Source: Bacillus canaveralius (GTDB lineage Bacteria; Bacillota; Bacilli; Bacillales; Cytobacillaceae). Taken from it: DNA of 56,068 nucleotides. A model generated the notes under the pieces. The model ran no database searches and had not been told where the DNA came from. It saw only the letters and a program-made list of their open reading frames with translations. This document shows, piece by piece, positions 9,991 through 18,332 of this stretch. The stretch's first letter is position 1; every line of letters starts with the position of its first letter. Location of the stretch: positions 1 to 56,068 of the forward strand of contig NZ_PGVA01000034.1 in the NCBI RefSeq assembly GCF_002860125.1, given 5' to 3'. A program made the translations under genes and the position numbers.

Positions 9991-11112
9991 ATGACAGTAA
10001 CAAGAGGTCTTGAAGGGGTAGTTGCTACAACTTCCTCAATTAGTTCCATCATCGATGACACTTTAACCTATGTTGGTTATGACATTGATGATCTGGCAGT
10101 AAATGCCAGCTTTGAAGAAGTTATTTACCTTTTATGGCATCGCAAGCTGCCAACCAGTGCCGAGCTTAAGGAACTGAAAACACAGCTCGCTGAAAATGCT
10201 GCATTGCCAAAGGAAGTACTGGACCATTTCAAAATGTATCCGATCAATAAAGTCCACCCAATGGCTGCGCTTCGCACTGCAGTGTCGTTATTGGGTTTGT
10301 ATGATGAAGAAGCTGATTCCATGGATGAAGCATCAAACTATACAAAAGCAATCCGTTTACAGGCAAAAATGCCGGCAATTGTTACAGCGTTTGCCCGCGT
10401 TCGAAAAGGGCTTGAGCCTATTGCACCAAGAACGGATTTGAGTTTTGCAGCTAACTTCCTGTACATGCTTTCAGGAAACGAACCTGAAGATATTGCGGTC
10501 GAGGCGGTTAACAAAGCTTTAGTTCTTCATGCCGACCACGAATTGAATGCATCTACATTCACTGCGCGCGTTTGTGTGGCAACATTGTCTGATGTTTATT
10601 CCGGCGTAACCGCGGCCATTGGCGCGTTAAAGGGTCCTTTGCATGGCGGGGCAAATGAAGCGGTGATGAAGATGCTTACTGAAATTGGAACGTTGGATAA
10701 TGTTGAATCGTACGTCCGGGGTAAGCTTGAAAAGAAAGAGAAAATCATGGGCTTCGGGCATCGAGTCTACCGGCAGGGGGATCCACGTGCGAAACATTTG
10801 AGAGAGATGTCGGAAAAACTTACGCATCTTACGGGCGAGCCGCACTGGTACGAAATGTCGACAAAAATTGAAGCGATTGTAACCGGGGAAAAGAATCTGC
10901 CGCCTAATGTCGATTTCTATTCTGCATCTGTCTATCACAGCCTTGGTATTGATCATGATCTTTTTACACCGATCTTTGCTGTGAGCCGTGTGTCCGGCTG
11001 GCTTGCCCATATTCTGGAGCAATATGAAAACAACCGATTAATCCGCCCTCGCGCTGATTATACAGGACCAGGCATGCAAAATTATGTTCCTATCGAGCAA
11101 AGGCAGTCATAA
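9991..11112 (+). CDS. citZ: Citrate synthase
   Basis: Condenses oxaloacetate and acetyl-CoA to citrate, the entry of the TCA cycle. The protein is 373 aa, as B. subtilis CitZ (372). The catalytic residues are in HADHELNASTFTARV, GPLHGGANEAV and IMGFGHRVYRQGDPRAKHLREM, and in VDFYSASVYHSLGI near the C-terminus. ATG follows AAGGAGAGA. First gene of citZ-icd-mdh; the strong hairpins before icd and mdh suggest that mRNA processing or folding sets the relative output. Confidence 0.96.
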   Translation: MTVTRGLEGVVATTSSISSIIDDTLTYVGYDIDDLAVNASFEEVIYLLWHRKLPTSAELKELKTQLAENAALPKEVLDHFKMYPINKVHPMAALRTAVSLLGLYDEEADSMDEASNYTKAIRLQAKMPAIVTAFARVRKGLEPIAPRTDLSFAANFLYMLSGNEPEDIAVEAVNKALVLHADHELNASTFTARVCVATLSDVYSGVTAAIGALKGPLHGGANEAVMKMLTEIGTLDNVESYVRGKLEKKEKIMGFGHRVYRQGDPRAKHLREMSEKLTHLTGEPHWYEMSTKIEAIVTGEKNLPPNVDFYSASVYHSLGIDHDLFTPIFAVSRVSGWLAHILEQYENNRLIRPRADYTGPGMQNYVPIEQRQS

Positions 11113-11166
11113 AGAATCTCTTTTTACTTTTTTGTCAAAAAGGGCTGTAGTAGAATAAGAGGGACC

Positions 11167-11197
11167 AAGGTTAGAAGTTTAAAGCCCTTCTAACCTT
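11167..11197 (+). other. 11-bp perfect hairpin between citZ and icd
   Basis: AAGGTTAGAAG (11167-11177) pairs perfectly with CTTCTAACCTT (11187-11197). No T-tract follows, so it looks like an RNA-stability or processing hairpin rather than a terminator. Confidence 0.55.
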
Positions 11198-11210
11198 CGA
11201 TTCAGTATAG

Positions 11211-11283
11211 AAAGGCCCGGCTGACATCTGGTTTAGCTGTCCAACTAAAGGACTGCGCAAACGACACATGGCCCGGGGCTTTT
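11211..11283 (+). other. Folded icd leader element
   Basis: AAAGGCCC (11211-11218) pairs with GGGCTTTT (11276-11283), closing a domain that holds GTCC/GGAC (11239-11242 with 11250-11253) and the competing TTTAG/CTAAA pair. It ends about 10 nt before the icd ribosome site. Function unknown. Confidence 0.35.
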
Positions 11284-11307
11284 CAACGAACTTGGAGGGA
11301 AAAAAGA

Positions 11308-12576
11308 ATGCAGGGTGAAAAGATTACGGTGAAAAACGGGGCATTAAACGTGCCTAATAATCCAATTGTACCTTTTATTGAGGGAGACGGTACAGGACCG
11401 GACATTTGGGCCGCATCTTCACGAGTTTTGGATGCAGCAGTAGAAAAAGCTTATAAAGGTGAGCGCAAGCTTGTATGGAAAGAAGTATTGGCCGGCGAAA
11501 AGGCCTTCAACCAAACTGGTGAATGGCTGCCAGCAGAAACTTTGGCAGAGATTAATGAATATTTAATCGCGATAAAAGGACCGTTAACAACACCAATCGG
11601 TGGCGGCATCCGCTCATTAAACGTGGCACTGCGCCAGGAACTTGATTTATTTGTCTGCCTGCGTCCTGTCCGGTGGTTTGAAGGGGTACCATCACCGGTT
11701 AAGCGCCCACAAGATACGGACATGGTTATTTTCCGTGAAAACACGGAAGATATTTATGCCGGCATTGAATATGCAAAAGGCTCGGATGAAGTGAAGAAAT
11801 TAATTGATTTCCTGCAAACTGAAATGGGCGTAAACAAAATCCGTTTCCCTGAAACTTCGGGAATCGGGATCAAACCTGTTTCAGAGGAAGGTACAAGCCG
11901 TTTAGTCCGTGCTGCGATTGACTATGCGATTAAGGAAGGGCGCAAGTCTGTCACACTCGTACATAAAGGGAATATTATGAAATTTACTGAGGGTGCCTTT
12001 AAAAATTGGGGCTACGAGCTGGCGGAGAGAGAATACGCGGATAAAGTCTTTACGTGGGCCCAGTATGACCGTATTAAAGACGAGCAAGGTACAGAAGCTG
12101 CCAATAAAGCTCAGTCCGAAGCTGATGCAGCCGGCAAAATCATTATCAAGGATGCGATTGCAGATATCTTCCTGCAGCAGATTCTCACTCGTCCGAAAGA
12201 ATTTGATGTTGTTGCGACGATGAACCTGAATGGCGACTATATTTCTGATGCACTTGCTGCACAGGTTGGCGGAATTGGGATTGCCCCGGGCGCCAACATA
12301 AATTATGAAACCGGACATGCCATTTTTGAAGCGACACATGGAACAGCACCAAAGTATGCCGGATTGGACAAGGTGAATCCTTCATCCGTTATTCTTTCCG
12401 GAGTATTGCTGCTTGAACATTTAGGGTGGACGGAAGCAGCGAATATGATCGTCAAATCCATGGAAAAATCAATTGCTTCAAAAGTAGTCACTTACGATTT
12501 TGCCCGTCTGATGGACGGTGCCACAGAGGTAAAATGTTCTGAATTCGGCGACGAATTAATCAAGAATATGGAGTAA
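11308..12576 (+). CDS. icd: Isocitrate dehydrogenase (NADP+)
   Basis: Oxidative decarboxylation of isocitrate to 2-oxoglutarate with NADP. The protein is 422 aa (B. subtilis Icd 423). Visible motifs: [13 protein letters not shown] at the N-terminus, the substrate-binding and regulatory serine loop [25 protein letters not shown], the [16 protein letters not shown] signature, and [43 protein letters not shown] is the NADP-binding region. ATG at 11308 follows GGAGGGA. The leader is unusually structured. Confidence 0.96.
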   Translation: MQGEKITVKNGALNVPNNPIVPFIEGDGTGPDIWAASSRVLDAAVEKAYKGERKLVWKEVLAGEKAFNQTGEWLPAETLAEINEYLIAIKGPLTTPIGGGIRSLNVALRQELDLFVCLRPVRWFEGVPSPVKRPQDTDMVIFRENTEDIYAGIEYAKGSDEVKKLIDFLQTEMGVNKIRFPETSGIGIKPVSEEGTSRLVRAAIDYAIKEGRKSVTLVHKGNIMKFTEGAFKNWGYELAEREYADKVFTWAQYDRIKDEQGTEAANKAQSEADAAGKIIIKDAIADIFLQQILTRPKEFDVVATMNLNGDYISDALAAQVGGIGIAPGANINYETGHAIFEATHGTAPKYAGLDKVNPSSVILSGVLLLEHLGWTEAANMIVKSMEKSIASKVVTYDFARLMDGATEVKCSEFGDELIKNME

Positions 12577-12594
12577 CATCAACAAGTTAACCGG

Positions 12595-12620
12595 GCGGTT
12601 GTTCTTAAACGAACGGCCGC
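12595..12620 (+). other. Hairpin between icd and mdh
   Basis: GCGGTTGTTC (12595-12604) pairs with GAACGGCCGC (12611-12620), 10 pairs with two G-U, 6-nt loop and no T-tract. It probably marks a processing or stability point inside the operon transcript. Confidence 0.5.
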
Positions 12621-12668
12621 TTACATAACGAACAATTGGAATGGGACAAAACAAAGGGGGAAATTGCA

Positions 12669-13607
12669 ATGTCATTGAAACGCAAAAAGATTTCAGTAAT
12701 TGGTGGGGGATTTACTGGTGCAACAACGGCCTTTTTACTTGCGCAAAAGGAGCTGGGCGATGTTGTGCTCGTTGATATTCCGCAAATGGAAAATCCGACT
12801 AAGGGGAAGGCTTTAGACATGCTTGAGGCCAGCCCTGTGCAGGGATTTGATGCAAACATTACCGGCACTTCCAGCTATGAGGACACAAAGGATTCTGATA
12901 TTGTCGTGATTACTGCAGGGATTGCCCGGAAGCCTGGTATGAGCCGCGATGATTTAGTACAGACAAACCAAAAAATTATGAAAAGCGTTGCCAGCGAGAT
13001 TGTTAAACATTCACCTGACAGCTTTATAGTTGTCCTGACAAATCCGGTCGATGCGATGACGTACACTGTTTTTACAGAATCCGGTTTCCCTAAAAACAGG
13101 GTCATAGGCCAATCGGGCGTTCTTGATTCAGCACGGTTCCGGACATTTGTCGCCCAGGAATTAAATGTTTCCGTTAAAGACATCACTGGTTTCGTCTTGG
13201 GCGGACACGGAGATGAGATGGTACCGCTTGTCCGCTATTCCTATGCAGGAGGCATTCCTTTGGAAGCGCTTATTCCGAAAGAGCGCCTTGAAGCAATTGT
13301 TGAGCGCACGCGCAAAGGCGGCGGTGAAATTGTCAACCTGCTCGGCAATGGCAGCGCCTACTATGCTCCGGCTGCTTCTCTCGTCGAAATGTGCGAAGCT
13401 ATTCTTAAAGATCAGCGCCGTGTTCTTCCTTCGATTGCTTATCTTGAAGGAGAATATGGTTATGACGGAATTTATCTTGGAGTACCGACGATTCTGGGCG
13501 GTAATGGCATTGAAAAAGTAATCGAACTTGAATTAACCGCAGATGAAAAGGCAGCTCTTGATAAATCAGCTGAAGCGGTTCGCAATGTAATGACTGTTCT
13601 TGCTTAA
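12669..13607 (+). CDS. mdh: Malate dehydrogenase
   Basis: Interconverts malate and oxaloacetate with NAD, regenerating the citrate synthase substrate. The protein is 312 aa, the same as B. subtilis Mdh, and belongs to the lactate-dehydrogenase-like class. [15 protein letters not shown] is the Rossmann loop, VDIPQ carries the NAD-selective Asp, and [11 protein letters not shown] and [18 protein letters not shown] hold the substrate Arg and catalytic His. ATG at 12669 follows AAAGGGGG; an in-frame start at 12636 would sit before that site and add 11 residues not seen in the family. Confidence 0.95.
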   Translation: MSLKRKKISVIGGGFTGATTAFLLAQKELGDVVLVDIPQMENPTKGKALDMLEASPVQGFDANITGTSSYEDTKDSDIVVITAGIARKPGMSRDDLVQTNQKIMKSVASEIVKHSPDSFIVVLTNPVDAMTYTVFTESGFPKNRVIGQSGVLDSARFRTFVAQELNVSVKDITGFVLGGHGDEMVPLVRYSYAGGIPLEALIPKERLEAIVERTRKGGGEIVNLLGNGSAYYAPAASLVEMCEAILKDQRRVLPSIAYLEGEYGYDGIYLGVPTILGGNGIEKVIELELTADEKAALDKSAEAVRNVMTVLA

Positions 13608-13644
13608 GGGACGCTGTGCCGGTTCTTTCTGAAAAAGGGTTACT

Positions 13645-13675
13645 AAATTCGGGGGCTTTCCCCGAATTTTTTTTA
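13645..13675 (+). terminator. Terminator after mdh
   Basis: AAATTCGGGG pairs with CCCCGAATTT around a short loop, followed by eight T. Confidence 0.93.
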
Positions 13676-13928
13676 AGCGAGTAATTTCACAATGTAATAA
13701 GCTAAACCGAAAACGAATTAAATTGTCTCAACAAACCAGGATGATTCAATATAATACTAATTTACTTTAAAATAATTGTTCGTTTTTTCAATTAAGAAAT
13801 GCTTTATGAAATTTATTCAAGCATGTTATAAAATAAGAATAATAGAAATAGACTGAGGTAATATAATAAGAAGACCAGGTCTGCTTTTGTCGTTTCAGTA
13901 TCATATGTAAAGAGGGGTGCGCAGGCGA
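13676..13928 (+). promoter_or_regulatory. Intergenic region before the MaoC-type gene with a small inverted repeat
   Basis: No gene. TATAAT at 13862-13867 is a likely -10, and AGACC-A-GGTCT (13872-13882) is a perfect 5-1-5 inverted repeat placed near the resulting start site, a possible operator. The rest is AT-rich with no other signal I can support. Confidence 0.35.
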
Positions 13929-14405
13929 ATGTTACTCGGAAAAAAGCGAAAGCTCGGCAGGAGAATCGAAGAGATTTCGGTCGGTGAAAAGCTGACATTA
14001 ACAGAAAAAATTGAGGATAAAGATTTGCTGCTCTTTTTAGGGTTAACGAATGATGCAAATCCACTTTATATCCAACATGATTATGCATCGCAAACGCCTT
14101 ATAAAAAGCCGATTGTTCCGAGCATTATGCTAACGGGTATTATAACATCAGCTGTGTCGAAATATTTACCCGGTCCCGGCAGCCATATTTTAAAAACTGA
14201 GATTGAATTTACAAATCCGGTTTACCATTATGGAACCGTTCAATTTCTGTTTGAAGTGACAAACGTTAACAAAGAAAACAAAACTGTTCAGATCACCATC
14301 CATGCCACGGATGAACACGGAGAAACCGTTATTAATGGTTCCGTTTCCGTGTGCCCTCCCTACGAACCGGCAGCGATGGACGGACAGGCACTTGATAATT
14401 TTTAA
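13929..14405 (+). CDS. MaoC-like (R)-specific enoyl-CoA hydratase/dehydratase family protein
   Basis: A 158-aa hot-dog-fold protein of the MaoC family, which hydrate enoyl-CoA or related thioesters. DANPLYIQHDYA contains the D-x(4)-H catalytic pattern of the hydratase motif (Asp and His in NDANPLYIQHDYA). VPSIMLTGIITSAVSKYLPGPGSHI and the C-terminal beta strands fit a single-domain member. ATG at 13929 is about 11 nt after AGAGGGG; GTG at 13917 is an alternative. It sits just before phoP, as in some other Bacillus groups but not in B. subtilis. The exact substrate is unknown. A terminator separates it from phoP. Confidence 0.8.
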   Translation: MLLGKKRKLGRRIEEISVGEKLTLTEKIEDKDLLLFLGLTNDANPLYIQHDYASQTPYKKPIVPSIMLTGIITSAVSKYLPGPGSHILKTEIEFTNPVYHYGTVQFLFEVTNVNKENKTVQITIHATDEHGETVINGSVSVCPPYEPAAMDGQALDNF

Positions 14406-14415
14406 TCTTCTCTGG

Positions 14416-14442
14416 GATATGCAAACGCATATCTCATTTTTT
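14416..14442 (+). terminator. Terminator after the MaoC-like gene
   Basis: GATATGC (14416-14422), 4-nt loop, GCATATC (14427-14433), then a T-tract. Confidence 0.85.
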
Positions 14443-14620
14443 ATATCCGGAGAATGGGCTCGATTGCTCGCCCTTGAATCACGATTCCCCGGCGAGTTTA
14501 TCGTAACTTATTTGAGTTTGATACATCAATTGCTCTTACATGCTGAAAATATATTATAATAAGTTTATGGATCTTGGATTCACGGCTTGATGGGGGAATT
14601 TAATTATATCGGAGGCTTTT

Positions 14621-15337
14621 ATGGACAAAAAAGTGCTGGTTGTCGATGATGAACAATCGATTGTAACATTGCTTCAATATAATTTGGAGCAGTCTGGATT
14701 CAAGGTTGTTACGGCTATGGATGGTGAGGAAGGGAAAAACCTTGCCCTGCTTGAAGAACCCGACCTGATTATTCTTGATTTAATGCTTCCGAAGCTGGAT
14801 GGCATTGAAGTTTGCAAACAGCTAAGGCAGCAAAAGGTGCTGACGCCCATTTTAATGCTGACGGCAAAGGATGATGAATTTGATAAAGTCCTCGGCCTCG
14901 AATTAGGGGCAGATGATTATATGACTAAGCCTTTCAGCCCGCGCGAAGTGATCGCCAGGGTTAAAGCGATTTTAAGAAGATCGCAGTTCCAATTAGAAGC
15001 AAAAGAAACCGAGCATGAAGAATCGGACGCACTTAAAATAGCGGAAATCAAAATATATCCAGAGCATTATGAAGCGTTTTTTGGCGAAGAGCAAATAGAA
15101 CTGACACCGAAGGAATTTGAACTGCTGTTGTACCTGGCCAGGCATAAGGGAAGAGTGTTAACCCGGGACCAGCTATTAAGCGCAGTCTGGAATTATGATT
15201 TTGCCGGCGATACAAGAATTGTCGATGTTCATATTAGCCATCTCCGCGAAAAAATTGAACCAAATACAAAAAAGCCCGTCTATATCAAGACGATACGCGG
15301 ACTCGGGTATAAACTGGAGGAGCCTAAAGGAGAATGA
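14621..15337 (+). CDS. phoP: Response regulator PhoP
   Basis: DNA-binding response regulator for phosphate starvation, OmpR family, 238 aa. Receiver domain: acidic pocket Asp9/Asp10, phosphorylation site Asp53 in LIILDLMLP, Lys103 in MTKPF. The C-terminal winged helix has ELTPKEFELLLYLARHKGRVLTRDQLLSAVW and IRGLGYKL. ATG at 14621 follows GGAGGC; TATAAT at 14555-14560 probably belongs to its promoter. Its stop overlaps phoR by 4 bp (ATGA). Binding boxes for this protein are visible directly after phoR (17118-17167). Confidence 0.95.
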   Translation: MDKKVLVVDDEQSIVTLLQYNLEQSGFKVVTAMDGEEGKNLALLEEPDLIILDLMLPKLDGIEVCKQLRQQKVLTPILMLTAKDDEFDKVLGLELGADDYMTKPFSPREVIARVKAILRRSQFQLEAKETEHEESDALKIAEIKIYPEHYEAFFGEEQIELTPKEFELLLYLARHKGRVLTRDQLLSAVWNYDFAGDTRIVDVHISHLREKIEPNTKKPVYIKTIRGLGYKLEEPKGE

Positions 15338-17100
15338 CAAGATTTCGGACGAGGCTCCTTTTTGCGCTTATTACGTTAATTATGGCTGTTTTGCTTGGAC
15401 TGGGTCTTTTGCTTGGACAATTATTTAAAAACTATTACTTGAACTCATTTAATGAAAGACTCGAAAAAGAAAGCAAGCTTGTCTCAATGTACATTGAGGA
15501 TATTGGGGGAATTGCCGCAATCAATCAGGAAAGATTCCTGTCAATTGCCGATATGCTTGATGCGCGCGTGACGTTTGCTGATTTACAAGGCGATATTCTT
15601 TTTGACAGCGGAGAACTAAATGATGCTAAAGTGATAAGGCATGACGAAATTATTCGCCAAATTGTCGAGGACAGCGCAGATGAAGAAGCAGGCTATGAAT
15701 TGGGCCGGGAGTATGACGTCCATTATTATTGGAAGCCAATCATGCAAGATGGGGAAAAGATGGGTTATCTGTTTTTAAGCACAAAAATGGGTGAGCTGAA
15801 AAACGCATATACGCAAATATGGTGGCTGTTAATCGTCAGTCTTGGGATATCCCTTTTTGTGATTATTTTGCTCGGGACGAGAATTACAACCCGCTACACG
15901 AAGCCGGTCGAAGCGGCAACCAATGTTGCGATTGAGCTGGCGAAAGGTAATTATCGAGCCCGCACATATGAAGACCATATTGATGAAACCGGCATGCTCA
16001 GTGCTTCCATTAATGTGCTGGCCCGAAATCTTCAGGATATGATGAAAGCGCAGGAGATGCAGCAGGACAGGCTGACAACATTAATTGAAAATATGGGCAG
16101 CGGCATGGTTCTGATTGACAGCCGCGGCTATGTCAACATGATTAACCGTACGTACAAAGAGATATTTAATGTGGATCCTTCCAAATATCTATACCAGCTC
16201 TATTACGAAGTGATTGAACATAAAGAAATTTCAAAGCTGGTTGAAGAGATTTTTATGACAGAGCAAAGAGTGAAAAAGCAAATGCTCATTCCCCTGTCAA
16301 TTGAAAGGCGCCACTTTGAGGTGTATGGAGCGCCGATCATCGGAACGAATGACGTTTGGAAGGGGATTTTGCTTGTTTTTCATGATATTACTGAATTGAA
16401 AAAGCTCGAGCAAATGAGAAAGGATTTCGTCGCCAACGTTTCGCATGAACTAAAAACACCGATTACTTCGATCAAGGGTTTTTCAGAAACGCTATTGGAC
16501 GGAGCCATGAACGAAAGAGATACGCTTGAAGCGTTTTTGAATATTATTTTAAAAGAAAGTGACAGACTCCAGTCGCTGATTCAGGATCTACTCGACTTAT
16601 CGAAAACGGAGAAAGAGGGATTTGTTTTAAATGTTCAGCCGCTCGATCTTATCTCAACTTTACATGAAGTCTTTGCGATTTTAGAGGGGGAAGCGAAGGA
16701 AAAGAATATTGACTTGCACCTCGAAGCTGATCAAGGTGAGCTCGAGATTGAAGGGGATCAATACCGATTGAAACAAGTGTTTATCAATGTTATCAATAAC
16801 TCGATCACGTACACTCCTGAGGGTGGTACGGTGACCGTTTCTGTCAAGGAGGCAGAGGAAACGGTCACGGTGCAGATAAAGGATACTGGAATTGGAATCA
16901 AGAAAGAAGAAATTCCGCGCATCTTTGAACGCTTTTATCGGGTTGACAAAGCAAGAAGCCGAAATTCAGGGGGAACTGGCCTCGGTCTTGCGATTGTTAA
17001 GCACCTTATCGAAGCGCATAAAGGCAGCATCTTTGTCAGGAGCAATGTCGGAAAAGGGACAGAATTCACTATCGAACTTTTAAAAAGCCTAAATAAATAA
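15334..17100 (+). CDS. phoR: Sensor histidine kinase PhoR
   Basis: Membrane sensor that phosphorylates PhoP when phosphate is scarce. The protein is 588 aa: a first membrane helix at about residues 8-30, an extracytoplasmic sensor region, a second helix near 162-182, HAMP, PAS (about 245-360), then the HisKA domain with phospho-acceptor His371 in VANVSHELKTPITS and an ATPase domain with NVINNSITYTPEGG, DTGIGI and GGTGLGLAIVKHLIE. Length and order match B. subtilis PhoR (579 aa). Overlaps phoP by 4 bp. Confidence 0.95.
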   Translation: MTRFRTRLLFALITLIMAVLLGLGLLLGQLFKNYYLNSFNERLEKESKLVSMYIEDIGGIAAINQERFLSIADMLDARVTFADLQGDILFDSGELNDAKVIRHDEIIRQIVEDSADEEAGYELGREYDVHYYWKPIMQDGEKMGYLFLSTKMGELKNAYTQIWWLLIVSLGISLFVIILLGTRITTRYTKPVEAATNVAIELAKGNYRARTYEDHIDETGMLSASINVLARNLQDMMKAQEMQQDRLTTLIENMGSGMVLIDSRGYVNMINRTYKEIFNVDPSKYLYQLYYEVIEHKEISKLVEEIFMTEQRVKKQMLIPLSIERRHFEVYGAPIIGTNDVWKGILLVFHDITELKKLEQMRKDFVANVSHELKTPITSIKGFSETLLDGAMNERDTLEAFLNIILKESDRLQSLIQDLLDLSKTEKEGFVLNVQPLDLISTLHEVFAILEGEAKEKNIDLHLEADQGELEIEGDQYRLKQVFINVINNSITYTPEGGTVTVSVKEAEETVTVQIKDTGIGIKKEEIPRIFERFYRVDKARSRNSGGTGLGLAIVKHLIEAHKGSIFVRSNVGKGTEFTIELLKSLNK

Positions 17101-17117
17101 TTGCCAATTGGATGAAG

Positions 17118-17171
17118 TTTACAGTACTTTAACATAGTGTTTAATTTTTCTTAACATTGGGTTGTTACAAT
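17118..17171 (+). promoter_or_regulatory. PhoP-box promoter
   Basis: Five hexamers spaced exactly 11 bp apart: TTTACA (17118), TTAACA (17129), TTTAAT (17140), TTAACA (17151), TTGTTA (17162). PhoP binds direct repeats of TT(A/T/C)ACA separated by about 5 nt. The repeats lie upstream of TACAAT (17166-17171), so from a start near 17178 four boxes occupy about -61 to -23, the standard place for PhoP activation. Confidence 0.75.
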
Positions 17172-17177
17172 CATATT

Positions 17178-17243
17178 TGAAAAACCCCTTCATCCAAGGA
17201 GCCAAGTGAGAGAGACGAAAGCAGACCCCGCTTTCGTCTTTTT
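17178..17243 (+). ncRNA. Short Pho-controlled transcript ending at a terminator
   Basis: The PhoP-box promoter is followed after about 35 nt by a strong terminator: GACGAAAGC (17214-17222), loop of 7, GCTTTCGTC (17230-17238) and TTTTT. The predicted RNA is about 65 nt. It contains AAGGAG (17197-17202) 4 nt before a GTG at 17207, whose frame runs 27 codons across the terminator, so a tiny peptide or a decayed gene start is possible. Alternatively the hairpin is only the phoPR terminator, with leaky read-through into hflKC. No pst genes follow, as they do in some relatives. Confidence 0.45.
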
Positions 17244-17354
17244 CTATTTATGGATACTTTACAAATCCGCAGCTCCCAATTATTTTTGAAACCTTTCGTC
17301 TTTTTCCGCGTAATACAAAGAAAAGAGAAAAGATTTGGAAGGGAGCAGGGGAAA

Positions 17355-18332
17355 ATGATGAGCCTGAAGAGAATTTACACGATTTCCGGCATTGTTCTGC
17401 TTGTCATTGTGTTAAGTATTGTTGCATTTACTACCTGGTATACAGTTGATGAGTCTGACCAGGCGGTTATTCTTACATTTGGCAAAGTTGAGGAAGGAAT
17501 TGACGAACCAGGCCTGCATTTTAAGATGCCATGGCCGATTCAAAGCGTCGAAAAACTATCGAAAGAAACATTCAGCCTTCAATTTGGCTATGAAGAAAAA
17601 GACGGAGAGATAAAAGAATTTCCGGATGAAACAAAGATGATTACAGGGGATGAAAATATCGTATTGGCAGACATGGTTGTCAATTGGAAAATTACGGACC
17701 CTTCCAAGTATCTATATAATGCCGAAGATCCGCAAGAAATCCTCTATGATGCTACGTCTGCATCGTTAAGAAGCATTATTGGAAGCTCGAAAATTGATGA
17801 TGCCTTAACATCGGGAAAAGCTGAAATTGAGGGGCAAGTCAGGGAACTGCTGGCGACATTAATCGAAAAATATGATATTGGCATATCTGTTTTAGGTGTG
17901 AAGCTGCAGGATGTGGAACTGCCAAACAAAGAGGTCCGCACTGCGTTTACGGATGTGACAAGTGCCCGTGAAACAATGAATACAAAAATCAATGAAGCTA
18001 AAAAGTATGAGAATCAGCGCACGAACGAAGCCGAAGGTGAGAAAGATGCCTTGCTTTCAAGAGCTGCAGGCGATAAAACTGAACGGATTGAACGGGCCCG
18101 CGGCGAAATAGCCGTATTTGATAAGCTATACGATCAATATCAAAATAACCAGGATATCACGAGACAACGCCTCGTTCTCGAAACGCTTGAGCAAGTCTTG
18201 CCTGGAGCGGAGATCTATATTATGAATGATGATGGCAACACGATGAAGTATTTCCCAATCCGACCGCTTGAAACAGAGCAGCCAAAGGTTCAAGCCGAGA
18301 AGAAACAGGAAGGGGGCGGGAATAATGACTGA
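17355..18332 (+). CDS. hflK: HflK, SPFH-domain modulator of FtsH protease
   Basis: Membrane-anchored SPFH/Band 7 protein of 325 aa. In other bacteria HflK and HflC form a large complex that modulates the AAA protease FtsH. One N-terminal membrane helix (IYTISGIVLLVIVLSIVAFTTW), the SPFH region with DQAVILTFGKVEEGIDEPGLHFKMPWPI, a coiled-coil stretch rich in E, A and K (about 200-260) and a low-complexity C-terminus (EKKQEGGGNND). The start has two adjacent ATGs (17355 and 17358) after GGGAGCAGGGG. It overlaps hflC by 8 bp. B. subtilis lacks this pair at this locus. Confidence 0.9.
   Translation: MMSLKRIYTISGIVLLVIVLSIVAFTTWYTVDESDQAVILTFGKVEEGIDEPGLHFKMPWPIQSVEKLSKETFSLQFGYEEKDGEIKEFPDETKMITGDENIVLADMVVNWKITDPSKYLYNAEDPQEILYDATSASLRSIIGSSKIDDALTSGKAEIEGQVRELLATLIEKYDIGISVLGVKLQDVELPNKEVRTAFTDVTSARETMNTKINEAKKYENQRTNEAEGEKDALLSRAAGDKTERIERARGEIAVFDKLYDQYQNNQDITRQRLVLETLEQVLPGAEIYIMNDDGNTMKYFPIRPLETEQPKVQAEKKQEGGGNND

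Noticed and set aside
13165-13521. Second frame inside mdh
   Set aside because: Fully within mdh on the same strand; no ribosome site.
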